From assembly GCA_015680905.1 (NCBI GenBank), contig CM027381.1, positions 66,453,501 to 66,517,500 of the forward strand: 64,000 bases of DNA, given 5' to 3'. The notes under the pieces are model-generated. The model was not told the origin of the DNA, ran no database searches, and was given only the letters and a program-made list of their open reading frames with translations. How positions within the stretch are numbered: position 1 is the first letter of the stretch; each line of letters opens with the position of its first letter. Source of the stretch: Coptis chinensis (taxonomy: Eukaryota > Streptophyta > Magnoliopsida > Ranunculales > Ranunculaceae). Position numbers and translations under genes: made by a program. Shown here piece by piece: positions 1-10,324 of this stretch.

Positions 1-846
1 TAAATCTAATTTTAACAATAGTCTAAGAATCAAAATGAAGACAACCTAATTTATGAATTTAAAACAACTAAAGCTAAATAAGAATTTAATCAATAATTAA
101 ATTGAAATGAAAACTAATACTTTATTATAAAACTAATAGTGATTCTAAATAATAATCTACTTTCTTCTAACACTAATTAATTGAAGGTAAAAACTAGATC
201 TAAAACAAGCTATTCTAACTAATTAATGGAGTCTAACCTAATTTTCTAATCTAGATCTAGGTTATCTTAAGAGTTAAGTCTTCTCCATACAAATGGAGGA
301 GACCAGATCCACTTTTTCGTGCATGGGCTAAGGAGCCATGTTTTGGGCCGGAAAATAGAGCCCAAACCCCAATTTCTTCAGTCCACAGAGGCCTTTTCAA
401 TTAGATTTGACTTCCATAGACTTTTTACCCACTTTTGCTCCTCTGATTGGGTCAAGGGTTGGACCATTGGAAAGCTCCTTCCGAGTCAGTCGTTTTAACA
501 TAAGGGAGGCCCAATTTCGAGGTCTGAGTCCAAAGATACAACCTTTGGAAGTTCTGCTGACTTTTATGCGCTGTTTCTGCCCGCGTTGACTTTGACTTTT
601 CAGCTTTGACTGGGCTTTAAAAAGGCTTTTTCTCCATGAATTTTGACCTTTTATCATAGAAATTCTTAGCGACCAACCCTTGCTCCTTTATCTCGCAAAA
701 GGGACGCATTTCTGCACATATTCGACTCCAATGCCTGAAATACACAAAAGCAGGATAACAGTCCTAACTCTTACTTATTAATCACATAATTGGTCTAAAG
801 CAATATTGTTAAAGGGGTTAAAACTACAGTTTTGGGCTCTTATTAG
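1..846 (-). mobile_element. LTR fragment, Ty3/gypsy-like (family B), start at 846
   Basis: Read on the minus strand from about 846 this begins with a TAATAAGAGCCCAAAACTG start, closely related to the TGATAAGCACCCAAAA start of the LTRs at 847-1045, 2895 and 59114. It continues with the same order of motifs (a purine tract, the 'gtatttcagg' block, a 'gcatgcacgaaaa' block at about 320). No protein-coding signal was found. The element leaves the window at position 1, so whether it is a solo LTR or part of a full element is unknown. Confidence 0.6.
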
Positions 847-1045
847 GCTTTAAACATAGAACTTCCTCGGCAATCATCTTGACTCATTTTCTATGCAAAA
901 TGACATCTTTAAGCACATAAACAGCTTCAAGACCTGAAATACATAAAAACACGTAAACATTACTAACTTTTATTTATTATAAACATAATTGTCCTAAATA
1001 GAATATTATTAAGGGGGTTTAAACTACACTTTTGGGTGCTTATCA
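847..1045 (-). mobile_element. 5' tip of an LTR of the same family as the solo LTR at 2895
   Basis: On the minus strand the segment starts with TGATAAGCACCCAAAAGTG at 1045 and follows the first ~200 bp of the 2895-4463 LTR closely, but without the ~270-bp insertion found there, so it acts as an empty-site reference for that insertion. It is cut off at 846, where the related LTR fragment takes over, suggesting nested insertion or recombination between two related LTRs. Confidence 0.65.
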
Positions 1046-1449
1046 ACACCCTCACACTGTTTGGTTCAAAGTTCAAACGACCAGTTCAGATCGTTTGGTT
1101 TTAAACCTAAACGACTTCACTATGTCGTTTGGGGTAAAATCAAATTAAATCAAATTACACTTATTCCAAATTACATTAAAATATCATATTGACAACATTA
1201 AACAACTTAGTCGATCACTCGATTGCCACCCGAATCAACTTAGTCGATCACTCGATTTCCAAATAAAAAAAAATAAAATCAAAGCCCAAACATTATTTAC
1301 AAATAACATCAAAATAAAATCAAAATACACTTGTTCCAAATTACATCAAAATAACATGTCAAACATTATTTACAAATAACATCAAAATAAAATGAAATTA
1401 CACTTGTTCCAAATTACATCAAAATATCATATCGACAACATTGAACAAC
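1046..1449. repeat. AT-rich repeats at the 3' flank of the MULE
   Basis: No gene. There are three imperfect copies of a block containing 'acttgttccaaattacatc' (about 1160, 1328 and 1402) plus a doubled 'acttagtcgatcactcgat' at 1206 and 1237. At 1074-1131 there are several 'cgtttgg/aaacgac' words like those at 5990-6140 and 7660-8030, on the other side of the transposase, which suggests a shared subterminal motif of the MULE. No clean terminal inverted repeat was delimited. Confidence 0.5.
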
Positions 1450-2894
1450 TTAGTCGATAATATGTATTGTTGGGTCTTCAATGGGCTCGTCTTCCCATAT
1501 TAGATTGGGAGTGTTCAATGCCATAAATTGCAATTTCCTTGCTATGAATGCCAAATTCCAACTTTTAGTAATATCATATCGAGCTCTAAGCCATTGCCGC
1601 ATTACTGGAGGAACTAGACAATCTTGAACAAATTCAAGATGGACAAAATGATTTCCACCAACATGTGCGCTACCAAACACTTTTTTCACTCTTTTAGAAT
1701 TTGCTTAGGTTCTCAGCGGCATGATAAGGAAGCACTGATGACGTTCTAAATGCAGAAGGACAACATTAAATCTTGAATCAAATATGTATCCAACAAAGGG
1801 CATGCTTATCCACTTATTTAAGGGTGCATAACCTTCTTCATTTGGGATTATTTTCTTCATATAAATAGCCTCATTTTGACTGTACAAAGTACAATAAAGG
1901 GGGAGGTGGTCAATAAGCTCTTGGTACAACTCATTTCTCATCTATGGCTAATCTTTTTGACTTCTTCCTAATGCAATGTACAAAGCTCTATAACCGCAGT
2001 TGCCATTGCCAACAGGGTCATTGACTCTAACAATATATTTGTGCATTTCTTCAGGAATATCTAACCCATAATTCTTAGGACCCCTCGTCTTTCCAAAGTC
2101 TACCCCATCTTTTATATTTTGTGGCGTGGTTGTTTTTGGAGAAGCGTTATTTCTTGGTGTGGTTGTTTTTGGTGTTTTTGGAGAAGGCTTCTTCTTTGGT
2201 GTGGTATGGGTGTTTTTGGAAAAGGCTTATTTCTTGGTATGGTGTGGGTGTTTTGGGTGGGCATATTGTTTTGTTGTGACGAGACCTACTCCTCATGGTC
2301 ACGTTGAGAGTGTTCAAAATGAGATGGATCTCATTTTGAAGAGTTATTATCTCTAGTTGGAAGCTTTCTCTTGCAGCTACCTTTCGGCCAACCTTTAATT
2401 TTTGCTTCCTCACGAGACGATACTAGCCATGTACTTTCTGGTACGACAATCTCCATAAGCTTCCTAATCATAACTCTCTACTCTTTTTCAAAAACCATTG
2501 CAAACCTTTTCATGAACAAGTCTATTGAAGGTTTAACATCGGGACCAACACCCACTGGCACATTGGGAGAAGCAGACAATATTTTCCAAAAGAGGTTGAT
2601 AGGAGTCAAAGGGATGGACCACTCTTGTTCTTCAAACTCAATTAATTCATGAGCACATGGCAGTCCATGGCTCGTGTGCAAATAACACCAACACTTGATC
2701 ACTCTATCTTTAACACGTTTTACATAGGTATCTATTTCTTCAAATAGTAAGTCTAAACATTTGCATGAGAGAAGGCCTTTGAGTTCACAAAACAAAGGAA
2801 TCTGGTAGTGGTGCTAAGTTACAATCATACTCCTCTCGAAAGTAGCTCTAATCTCGGACATCTAGATCTCTAGAATCGGGTGGATTAAGCTAAA
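1450..2894 (-). pseudogene. MULE transposase, C-terminal half: SWIM finger and OTU-like domain
   Basis: This is the downstream half of a Mutator-like transposase, split by the solo LTR at 2895. In order on the minus strand: a SWIM zinc finger (about 2795-2600, CWCYLHTSHGLPCAHEL, the CxC...CxH pattern), a low-complexity linker rich in K, T, P and H (about 2300-2110), and an OTU cysteine-protease-like domain (about 2080-1560) with the nucleophile motif GNGNCGYRA near 2005 and a candidate catalytic His in GGNHFVHL near 1640. MULEs with a C-terminal OTU domain are known in plants. In-frame stops separate the SWIM part, the OTU start and the OTU end, so it is not translatable as it stands. Identity of the family is secure; activity is excluded. 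Confidence 0.88.
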
Positions 2895-2924
2895 TGATAA
2901 GCACCCAAAAGTGTAGTTTAAACC

Positions 2925-3194
2925 CAGGGCCGGCTCTGCGGGCAGGCTAACTAGGCGGTTGCCTAGGGCCCCCAGTTTGTTGGTCAAATTTTGGGCCCCC
3001 AAGTATAATCGTATACCCACTAGACCACATGTAAATGACTCAAGGTTGTTCAGTCCAGTCAAATTATGTGCAATCCAGTTCACTCAAACATTGGCCCACG
3101 TCTTCTTATGTAAAAGACTTATTTTTTTTCTCAATAATATAGACCCATTTTAAGATACTCGCCTTGGGCCCCTCAAAGTTAAGGGTCGGCCTTG
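2925..3194. mobile_element. Short hAT-like non-autonomous element (about 270 bp)
   Basis: The GC-rich ends CAGGGCCGGCTCT (left) and CAAGGCCGACCCT (right, reverse complement) form imperfect terminal inverted repeats in an AT-rich LTR, and inner 'ctagggcccc' and 'ttgggcccc' motifs echo each other. The sister LTR at 847-1045 lacks this block, proving an insertion. A target duplication is not visible when the empty site is compared (five Cs in both states), so the superfamily call is tentative. Confidence 0.65.
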
Positions 3195-3762
3195 CCCTTA
3201 ATAGTATTATATTTAGGCTAATTATGTTTATAATAAATAAGAGTTAGTAATGTTTACGTGTTTTTGTGTATTCCAGGTTTTAAAGTTGTTTATGTGCTTA
3301 AAGACGTCATTTTGCATGGAAAACGAGTCAAGATGATTGCTGAGTAAGTTCTAGCCCAAGAATTATGAAGAAAAGCCTTTTTTCAAGCCCAGTCAAAGTA
3401 AATTCGGGTATAAAAAGAACATAAAAATCAATAGAACTTCAAATGGGCATATCTTTGGACTAGAGCATCGGAATTGGGTTTACTTTATGTCAAAACGACC
3501 GTCTCGGAATAAGCTTTCTAATGAACCTAGTCTTGTCCAAATTAGAACTGTAAAAGTGGATGAAAAGGGCACTAAAGCAATTTTCAGTAGTTGTGGCCTA
3601 TTTAGACTTAACTTAATGGACTTTGGGCTCACTTTAGAGGCCTAAAGTCCTCATTTTTTGGGCAATGCACGAAAATATAACCCTAACCCTCTCCTATATA
3701 AAGAGGGTTAAGGCTAAACTTATTTTTCCTTCCTCCCCATTTGTTTAGTTGTAATTAAGGTT

Positions 3763-3785
3763 CTCTCTCTCTCTCTCTCTCTCTC
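3763..3785. repeat. CT microsatellite in the solo LTR
   Basis: An uninterrupted run of CT dinucleotides lies about 60 bp downstream of the TATA-like box of the solo LTR, where LTR 5'-UTR sequence is expected. CT tracts are common in plant leaders; function here is not shown. Confidence 0.8.
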
Positions 3786-4463
3786 CATCTTTAGTTTAGT
3801 TTAGGGTTAATTAATTAGTTTAGTTTTGTAGCCTCCATTAAACCTTTAATAAAAATACCTTCAGGTTCTTTTATTATTCTTTCTCTTTATTGTTTTAGTA
3901 GAATAAATCCGATGAAATAAGGCTAAACCTCCAAATAGAGGAGGTTTTATGAAGCTTATGTGAGGATTATGTTTGTTTAATCTTAGTTGTTGGTTTTAAT
4001 CAAGTTCTTCAAGTTTGGTTCTTATGAATTTTAGAGATAAAATTCATAAGAATTGAACTAGAGATTAGAAACTCCATCAAAGAGATTTGTAGAGGTGCTA
4101 ATCTCTCATGCTAGTGAAGCTAAGGTTAGAGATAACTTGGTGTTCACTAGGGATCAATAAAACTAAATCATTGATTAGGTTAAATGGTTGTTTGAATCAT
4201 ATAGGTGGATTAACTGCTCTCTATTATCTTTCTCATCCATCAATTTACTGTTTTAGAATATTTAATTTACTGTTTTGATATCATATTACTCTCATTAGTT
4301 AATAGTTGTTTAGTCTAGATTCGTGAATAATACGTGTAAGCAAGAGTGGAGAACACGATTACTCCCTATATTCTATGAATTTGAGAGTATAATATATTGA
4401 TTGATAGCTTGATTTAAGTACTGTTCTAACTACTATTTTCACATTATCAAATCTTAGTTATCA

Positions 4464-5660
4464 ATAAACATATTCAAAAAATCATGACAATTTGTATTTC
4501 CTAGTACATGCTTCACCTGAGCATGAGACCCTTCAACTCTATTGGTCGTTGTACTCCCAAAGTAAATGTGTTGGTCAGTCCAACAACATACGAATCGATC
4601 CCTATGAGGAAACCAAGTCTCTCGCAAATAACTAACAAAATTGGAGTACTTAACCCTATAATATTTTTCCAAAGCATCCCATATAAATTGGAAAATAACC
4701 TCTGTCTTCGATTTGACTACAGTGTTCCATGAGAACTGGGCCTTCTCTATAAGTTCTATGCTTGGAAAACTATCATAACATTTTGAAAAGACGCATGTAA
4801 CGATATGCCATCTACATAGATGCTTGTGTGCATTATGGAAAACTTTATCAACGACACTAATCAGGGCCAAGTCCCTGTCAGACACGATCACGGATGAGCT
4901 TTTGCGACTAAGCAAGCCACTAAACTGATGTAGGGCCCCACTCATAGTCGACTATTATTTCAGACTGAAGCAGCACCTAACATACGGTGAAAGACTTTGT
5001 TCCTTGTTAAACTCACCCCAACAAACTGTACGAAAGGCCACCGATACTTGTTAGTTTTGTAGGTAGCGTTTAACATGAAAACTGTTGGAAAAGTCCGAGC
5101 CAACTTAACACCTTTTGGATGGGCCCATAACAACCCTGTTATCTCCTCGGTATTCTCATCCTCTCTCAACTCCTCAAAATAATATTCTTTTGCTAACAAC
5201 TCACGCAATCTCTGCAATTGTGTGAGACCGTTCATATCCAATCTCCTCACCTTCGCGCCTTACAGTATAGACTTGGGATATACTAGATATGTTTTCATGA
5301 TACCTATTCTTGATGGAATCCAAAATTTGTTTAGGATTTATTCCACACTTACTCATCTTTAACAAGTACTTGAACTCTGGAACGGTCAGACAAGTAGCAA
5401 ATGCATGTCCTTCAAGGGTCTTTGCCAATACATGGTTGTGAATACGATTTCTAACTTATATTTTCCAACTATCGACAGTGCCGCATTGGAAAACATATTT
5501 TAACTTAAATGGACATCCCGATTTCTTGGTTATCGACTTTCTCTTATTAGCCCTCCCTTCGCCTTCCTTCTTGTGTGACCGATACACACCCGAGCACTCG
5601 CAAGCCAAATTCAATCTTGCTACTCAGTTTTCCTTAGCATACTCTGACTTTTCAATTACC
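4464..5660 (-). pseudogene. MULE transposase, N-terminal half: FAR1-type zinc domain and transposase core
   Basis: Upstream half of the same transposase. From 5650 downward: a FAR1/WRKY-GCM1-like DNA-binding domain (CECSGVYR near 5600, SGCPFKLKY near 5510, one in-frame stop after SWKI, then the metal-binding HNH near 5440), the pre-core segment (FKYLLKMSKCGINPKQIL near 5375), and the MULE/DDE transposase core (MLNATYKTNKYRWPFVQFVGV near 5080; VSDRDLALISVV near 4870; CRWHI near 4820; TNRVEGSHAQVKH near 4530). The second motif carries the second catalytic Asp; the TYKTN motif has Asn-Ala where Asp-Cys is usual (D-x-TYKTN), so a catalytic residue seems lost. A frameshift lies near 5250 and stops near 4950. 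The reading frame ends at the solo LTR. Confidence 0.9.
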
Positions 5661-6166
5661 ACAATCACATTAACTTGTTTTCCTCTAACGGTTGCCCAAC
5701 CAATTACCTCACTATGTGTATGAAATAGCTAAACACATAACAACTATTATTAATACACTAATAAAATTACATTTAGAAAAAAAAAATGAAATCAATGCCT
5801 ACTCCATCATATCTCTTCCATAGTAAATATTTATGTTGTATCATTTAAAATCGATTGACAATCCACGTCATTCGAGTTTGCAGAGGATCGGTTGCTCGGA
5901 TCGCGACAAAGGATCCTACATATAGAATAAAACAAGAGTCTACAACAATTTGTGTAATGAGGGATTTCAAAGTCACCAATAAAAATGAACTTCTCACTAA
6001 ATTTAGTCCAAACGACCCAACCACATCGGCCAATAGGGTCCCTAAACAACCCAGCCATGTAGTTCCATAGAGGGTCTAAACGACCCATCCATGTCGGCTA
6101 TTAGAGTCTCCAAACAACCCAGAGGTGTCGTTTGGGCTCGGGTTCTAAATGTTGTTGATTGATTGA
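5661..6166 (-). other. Non-coding spacer with repeated 'aaacgaccc' words
   Basis: No gene recognised. From about 5990 to 6145 the words aaacgaccc, aaacaaccc and catgtcggc recur with 30-40 bp spacing, resembling 1074-1131 and 7660-8030. It may be an intron or leader of the MULE, or part of its subterminal repeats. Confidence 0.4.
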
Positions 6167-6310
6167 TTGATTGATTTAGGTGTTTTGCATTCATTCATTC
6201 ATTCAATCAATCAAGTGTTTTGCATTCATTCTAATCAATGCTCTCTTGTAGATTTATTCATTCATTCAATCAATCAAGTGTTTTGTATTCATTCTAATCA
6301 AGTATTACTT
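6167..6310. repeat. Short tandem/inverted repeat, 'attcattcaatcaatcaagtg'
   Basis: Two copies (about 6192-6232 and 6257-6300) of a block with attcattcattcaatcaatc followed by tgtattcattctaatca, introduced by a (GATT)n run at 6155-6175. The (ATTC)n and (AATC)n parts could fold back on the (GATT)n run. No coding role seen. Confidence 0.6.
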
Positions 6311-6329
6311 CATTATTTAGGTTTGGTTG

Positions 6330-6550
6330 TCTTTGTCGTCGACGATTTCTCGGCATCTCATTTGCTCGACTAGTTGCATCTTCTATTTCTTCAACTTCTT
6401 CACCTTCAACATTTTTTGCCACTTATTCACTTTCCATTGGTTATTCTTCACTTTCAACATTTCTTATATTTTCTCCTTCTCTAATTTGTTGTTGCACCTC
6501 AAGCATTACCTCAAATGTTTCTTTTCATCTTCGTGTTCTATTTAGGATTT
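6330..6550 (-). pseudogene. Possible acidic N-terminal exon of the MULE protein (tentative)
   Basis: The minus strand encodes a glutamate-rich stretch (VEGEEVEEIEDATSRANE near 6400, then RNRRRR near 6340) broken by two stops. Glu-rich leaders followed by basic patches precede the FAR1 domain in many MULE proteins, and position and strand fit, but no homologous motif confirms it. Splicing to the FAR1 part at 5650 would be required. Confidence 0.3.
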
Positions 6551-6699
6551 TGATTGAGTATGAAAATAATAAGGAGTAAATGAGAAACTTGAGTATTTGT
6601 TTAAGTATGAAAAAATGAGTAAGGAGTAAATGAGAAACTTGAGTATTCTATGTAAAGATATTTGAAATTTTGATATATTTCGAATAATTGAGTGAAATA

Positions 6700-7260
6700 T
6701 GTTTGTAAACCCTAAACCCCAAACTAGTTTATTATTCACAATTGAAAAAGAAAATGGAAAATAACAAGTTTAGATATAAAACAAATTATTATTTTAGATT
6801 TAGATAATTGAGTGAAATATGTTTGAAATTAATTTTTTTTATGTCGGTACAAAATTTGTAAACCCTAAACCTCAAAACTATTTTATAATCCACAATTGAA
6901 AAAAGAAAATAGAAAATAACAAGTTTAGATATAAAACAAATTATTATTTCGAATAATTGAATAAAATATGCTGGTACGAAATTTGTAAACCTTGAACCCT
7001 AAACCCTAAACCCCAAACCCTAAACTAGTTTATGATTCACAATTTGAAAAAGAAAATGAAAAATAACAAGTTTAGATATAAAACAAATTATTATTTCGAA
7101 TAATTGAGTGAAATATGTTGGTACGAAATTTGTAAACCCTGAACCCTAAACCCCAAACCATAAACCCCAAACTAGTTTATGATTCACAATTGAAAATAAA
7201 ATAAAAAATAACATGGTTAGATATAAAACAAATTATTATTTTAGATTTTGGCATATTTGA
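6700..7260. repeat. Four-copy tandem repeat carrying telomere-like CCCTAAA motifs
   Basis: Four units of about 125-150 bp start near 6703, 6852, 6981 and 7129. Each begins with 'tttgtaaaccctaaacc', runs through 'actagtttatgattcacaa' and 'ataacaagtttagatataaaac', and most end with 'ttgagtgaaatatgttggtac'. The head of each unit varies in how many CCCTAAA/CCCCAAA words it holds; the third has the most (about 6990-7025). The words resemble the plant telomere repeat but are short and embedded in a longer unit. Confidence 0.8.
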
Positions 7261-7640
7261 TTACATTATTTTAGATTTTGGCAAGTTTGATTACATGTTT
7301 TAACTTGGTTATATAGATATTATGTCATAACAGATAAAGAGTGCATGTAATTGTGTTGGTGCAACTAATTGTATTGTTCCTAACCCAATTTTTTAAATCG
7401 GATTTCAATTTTGCTAATTCAGTTGAGATGTGTTGATCATTGATCATTACTAATTCAATTTTGTAGATCATTGCTTAAATAAATTACTGTACAATTATGA
7501 TCGATTAATGATTTGTATTATAAGAAAAGTGTTCGGTGTTTATGTATAAGAAAAGTGTAATTGGTGTTTATGTAATCAATTGTTATTGGTTAATCGGGCT
7601 AATCATTGGTTAATCAGGAATTTTCTTGGTTTAGAACGTC
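7261..7640. other. AT-rich unique sequence, nothing recognised
   Basis: No coding or repeat signal beyond short local duplications (ttttagattttggca at 7237 and 7272; gtgtttatgtataagaaaagtg and a partial copy near 7540). Confidence 0.5.
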
Positions 7641-8050
7641 TCAATTATTTTAGTACAAACGAATCCCCCATGTCGCCCCATAGAAGCCCCTAACGACCCA
7701 GCAGTATCGCTTGCATCTGATACCAAACGACATGATCAGACCGTTCCATGGAAGAACTTGCGCGAGCTCTGTCTCAAACGACATGGGCAAGATGTTTGAG
7801 TGTACACTCAAATGATATGGGCAAGCCGTTTGAGTGTACACTCAAATGATATGATGGTACCATTTGAGTGTACACTCAAACGACACTCGCAGACCGTTCC
7901 ATGGAAAAACCAGAAAGTCAATTATCAAATGACTTTGGGGGACCGCATGCATGTACAATGGAACGACATGGTGGTATCATTTGAGTGCACGATATGGGGG
8001 TACCGTTTGAATATACACTCAAACGACTCGGGTTTCGTTATGGCGAGACC
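7640..8050. repeat. Phased palindrome array (18-bp palindrome every 34 bp)
   Basis: The perfect palindrome TTTGAGTGTACACTCAAA occurs at 7795-7812, 7829-7846 and 7863-7880, exactly 34 bp apart, with decayed copies near 7978 and 8007. Spacers carry 'tgatatgggcaagccg'. Two copies of gaccgttccatggaa (7738 and 7887) flank the core. The 'aaacgaca' words link it with the MULE flanks at 1074-1131 and 5990-6140. Best explanation: subterminal repeats at the 5' end of the MULE; the protein bound, if any, is unknown. Confidence 0.7.
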
Positions 8051-8563
8051 GGTTGAATTGGTTGTTGGGCCTGGGCTTTGATGGCAAACTTGTAAATTTT
8101 TTTTGGGGGGTTGCACAATCCAATTTGATGAGTGCCCAATTAAACTAACAATATTAATCTTTATATATATATATAATAGCAGTCCCTTTTGGAGTGCTGT
8201 GAGGGTGTCCACATCGGCAAGGGGATTACTAAACATTAGGAGAGAAAAACTGCGATTCTGCGATACATGTCTCCAACAAAAACTCCAAAACTTAGGGATT
8301 CAGTTGAAGAATGCAAGGCTAAGAGTCCTCTCTGCGGACGGAATGAAGCAAAAAACACCACATACTAAAAACCATCTCCCTCTCCCAAATATCCTCCCTA
8401 CCCCCAAATCTCATCCTCTTCTTTAAATAGATTGACCCAACAACACTAAATCCCATTATAGAAAACATGGAAACCATTTTCACAAGTTTTTAATTAGTTT
8501 TAAACCATATTCACAAGTTTTTGAATAGACCCCCTCTTTAGCATTTTTCATCATTTCCTCATC
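8051..8563. other. Unique spacer, nothing recognised
   Basis: Contains a T8G6 run at about 8099-8112 and a (TA)n microsatellite at 8164-8176, but no supported gene; the ORFs on both strands look non-coding. Confidence 0.5.
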
Positions 8564-9190
8564 ATGGATGAAGATAGCATTCTTACAAAAAGAGATAAAA
8601 CCAAACTAGCGATTGAAGAACTCCAAGACAAACTGTTAGAAAAACTTATATTTGCACCAGAAAGGAAGGAAATCAACTTGGGAGGCTGAATGATAAAACC
8701 CTCAAGGACTGGGATCTAACTGCAGTAGCCAAGTTTTACTGTAAGAGATGGATTCACCTGAGTTCTATAGTAACAAGTCTTCAGCAACAATGGACTACTA
8801 CAGGTAACTTTCAGATAAATACCTTATCTAAAGGAATTTTTACAATTACTTTCACTGAAAAATGAGTTCTAGAATATGTGATAGAAAATGGTCCTTGGAT
8901 AGTTCAAGGTTTTGTTTTCTCAGTCATTAAATGGGTTCCCAATATTAGTATAGAGAACATGTTCTTTAATTGGATACCATGTTGGATCCAAGTGATTGGT
9001 TTACCGGTGGAACGACATAGTAACAAAGAAAGTTTGGAACAAATAGGAGCAGAAGTAGGCTAGTTCAAGGAAGCATATACCACTATCTTACCAAAACATC
9101 ATGTCCCACTTGTAAGGATTAAAGTTCTTTTTGATATAAAGAATCAGTTAGTTAGAGAAGTTCTATTCTTCACAAAAAAACCAACCCCTA
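8564..9190 (+). pseudogene. DUF4283-domain relic (LINE ORF1-type)
   Basis: From the ATG at 8564 the plus strand encodes a DUF4283-like fold: KTLKDWDLTAVAKFYCKRW near 8705, GIFTITFTEK near 8835, a stop, then VIENGPWIVQGFVFSVIKW near 8880, then the characteristic FNWIPCWIQVIGLPVERHS near 8968, another stop near 9063 and LPKHHVPLVRIKV near 9092. DUF4283 is the N-terminal domain of many plant L1-type ORF1 proteins and derived genes, with a CCHC knuckle downstream that is missing here. At least three stops/frameshifts mark it as dead. Compare the better preserved homologue on the minus strand at 24123-24950. Confidence 0.75.
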
Positions 9191-9275
9191 CTTTTCTATC
9201 GTTTCTCCACTTTCCTTGGAGGGCTTGATGATCCAATTATAAAGGGTTTTATTTGGTTTTGAATGATCGGTTGAA

Positions 9276-10090
9276 TTTTTTTTTTTGAAGAGCTCTCACT
9301 GAGACGAAGAAGGAACTCTTATTGATGATGAAGGATCTCTCCAGGAAAAGAGTCTTAGATTTCCAAGTACTAGTGCCGCATAACAGGTTATGTCAGGGTT
9401 TTAGTTATGGATGACTGGTAACTGTTTTGGAGAATTACGAGGTTCGCCTCTTGAATCCATTTGTGTCGATTGATAATGAGATTCAGTTTCCCCCTTTAAC
9501 AACTTTTGAATTCCATGACAAAAACAATTTTAGTCTACATTGGTGGAGATCTGCTTTTTCCAGTTGAGAGGGTAAAAAAAAAGGAACTCATAAAGCCGAG
9601 GGGAGAAGAAAGAGTTTTAGACGGGGAAGAAAGGGGTTTTTCTGAGTGTTGTGACTGAATTGGTTTTGGTTTTTGGGGTTTAACTTTAATTTTGGAGAGG
9701 AAACCACAGGTTAGTACGTAGGGGCTGGGTTTATTGAGTTTTTTAGTGTTTTGTTCAATGTAAAGGTTTTTAAGAGCTCTCACTAAGATGAAAAAGGAAC
9801 TCTCATTGATGATGAAGGATCTCTCCAGGAAAAGAGTCTTAGATTTCCAAGTACCAGTGCTGCACAACATGTTATGTTAGGGTTTTAGTTATGGATGGCT
9901 AGTAACTGTTTTGGAGAATTACGAGGTTCACCTCTTGAACCCATTTGTGTCGATTGATAATGAGATCCAGCTTCCCCCTTTAACAACTTTTGAATTCCAT
10001 GACGAAAACAATTTCAGTCTACATTGGCAGAGATATGTTTTTTCCAGTTGAGAGGGTAAAAAAAAAGTAACTCATAAAGCCGAAAGGGTC
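9276..10090. repeat. Direct duplication of a ~300-bp block
   Basis: The block from 'gagctctcactgagacgaag' to 'actcataaagccga' at about 9287-9600 recurs at about 9774-10082 with few changes; its tail (ctacattggcggagatct...) appears a third time at 14638-14705. Between the two copies lies the left arm of the inverted repeat. No protein family recognised. Confidence 0.75.
9608..9768 (+). repeat. Left arm of a long inverted repeat (partner 13575-13745)
   Basis: The reverse complement of this segment matches 13575-13745 almost throughout, for example gtttaactttaattttggag here and ctccaaaattaaagttaaac there. The arms are about 160 bp long and 3.8 kb apart. A similar single arm (with ccggattcaactccggtaa) sits at 26270-26400. 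This could be the ends of a foldback-like transposon, or a leader sequence duplicated in inverse orientation; no target duplication was established. Confidence 0.7.
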
Positions 10091-10324
10091 TTTGCATGGC
10101 TGCTCCTTCTCCATATTCTCTTTTAAATCCAACATGCTCTAGCAATCCCTTCGTCAGGTATGGTTTTTCTGAGTTAAGTCAATCGTTTATAGATTTTTTC
10201 AATTATGATTTGAAATTGGATTAGGCGATTGTGGGAAGGTACTGACAAGATTAACGATTTGTAATTAACTGAGCAATAATAATTCTCTTCCTTGATAATA
10301 TCCATCTTTAGCTTTGTGAGGAAA

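Larger units (their letters stand above)
2895..4463 (+). mobile_element. Solo LTR (about 1.57 kb), Ty3/gypsy-like, inserted in the MULE
   Basis: The segment starts TGATAAGCACCC and ends TTATCA, an imperfect TG...CA-type terminus, and is flanked by ctaaa (2890-2894) and ataaa (4464-4468), matching 4 of 5 as an aged 5-bp target duplication. Transposase coding sequence continues on both sides. A TATA-like box (cctatataaag) lies near 3692 and a CT microsatellite near 3763-3785. There is no internal region, PBS or gag-pol, hence a solo LTR left by LTR-LTR recombination. Confidence 0.75.

Noticed and set aside
397..657. Overlapping ORFs on both strands
   Set aside because: They fall in LTR sequence, have no family motif and look like chance frames.
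2119..2413. Plus-strand Trp/Phe/Gly-rich ORFs (WRGCFWRSV...)
   Set aside because: They are the complement of the low-complexity MULE linker on the minus strand.
6990..7025. True interstitial telomere tract
   Set aside because: Only a few CCCTAAA words mixed with CCCCAAA, embedded in a longer tandem unit.
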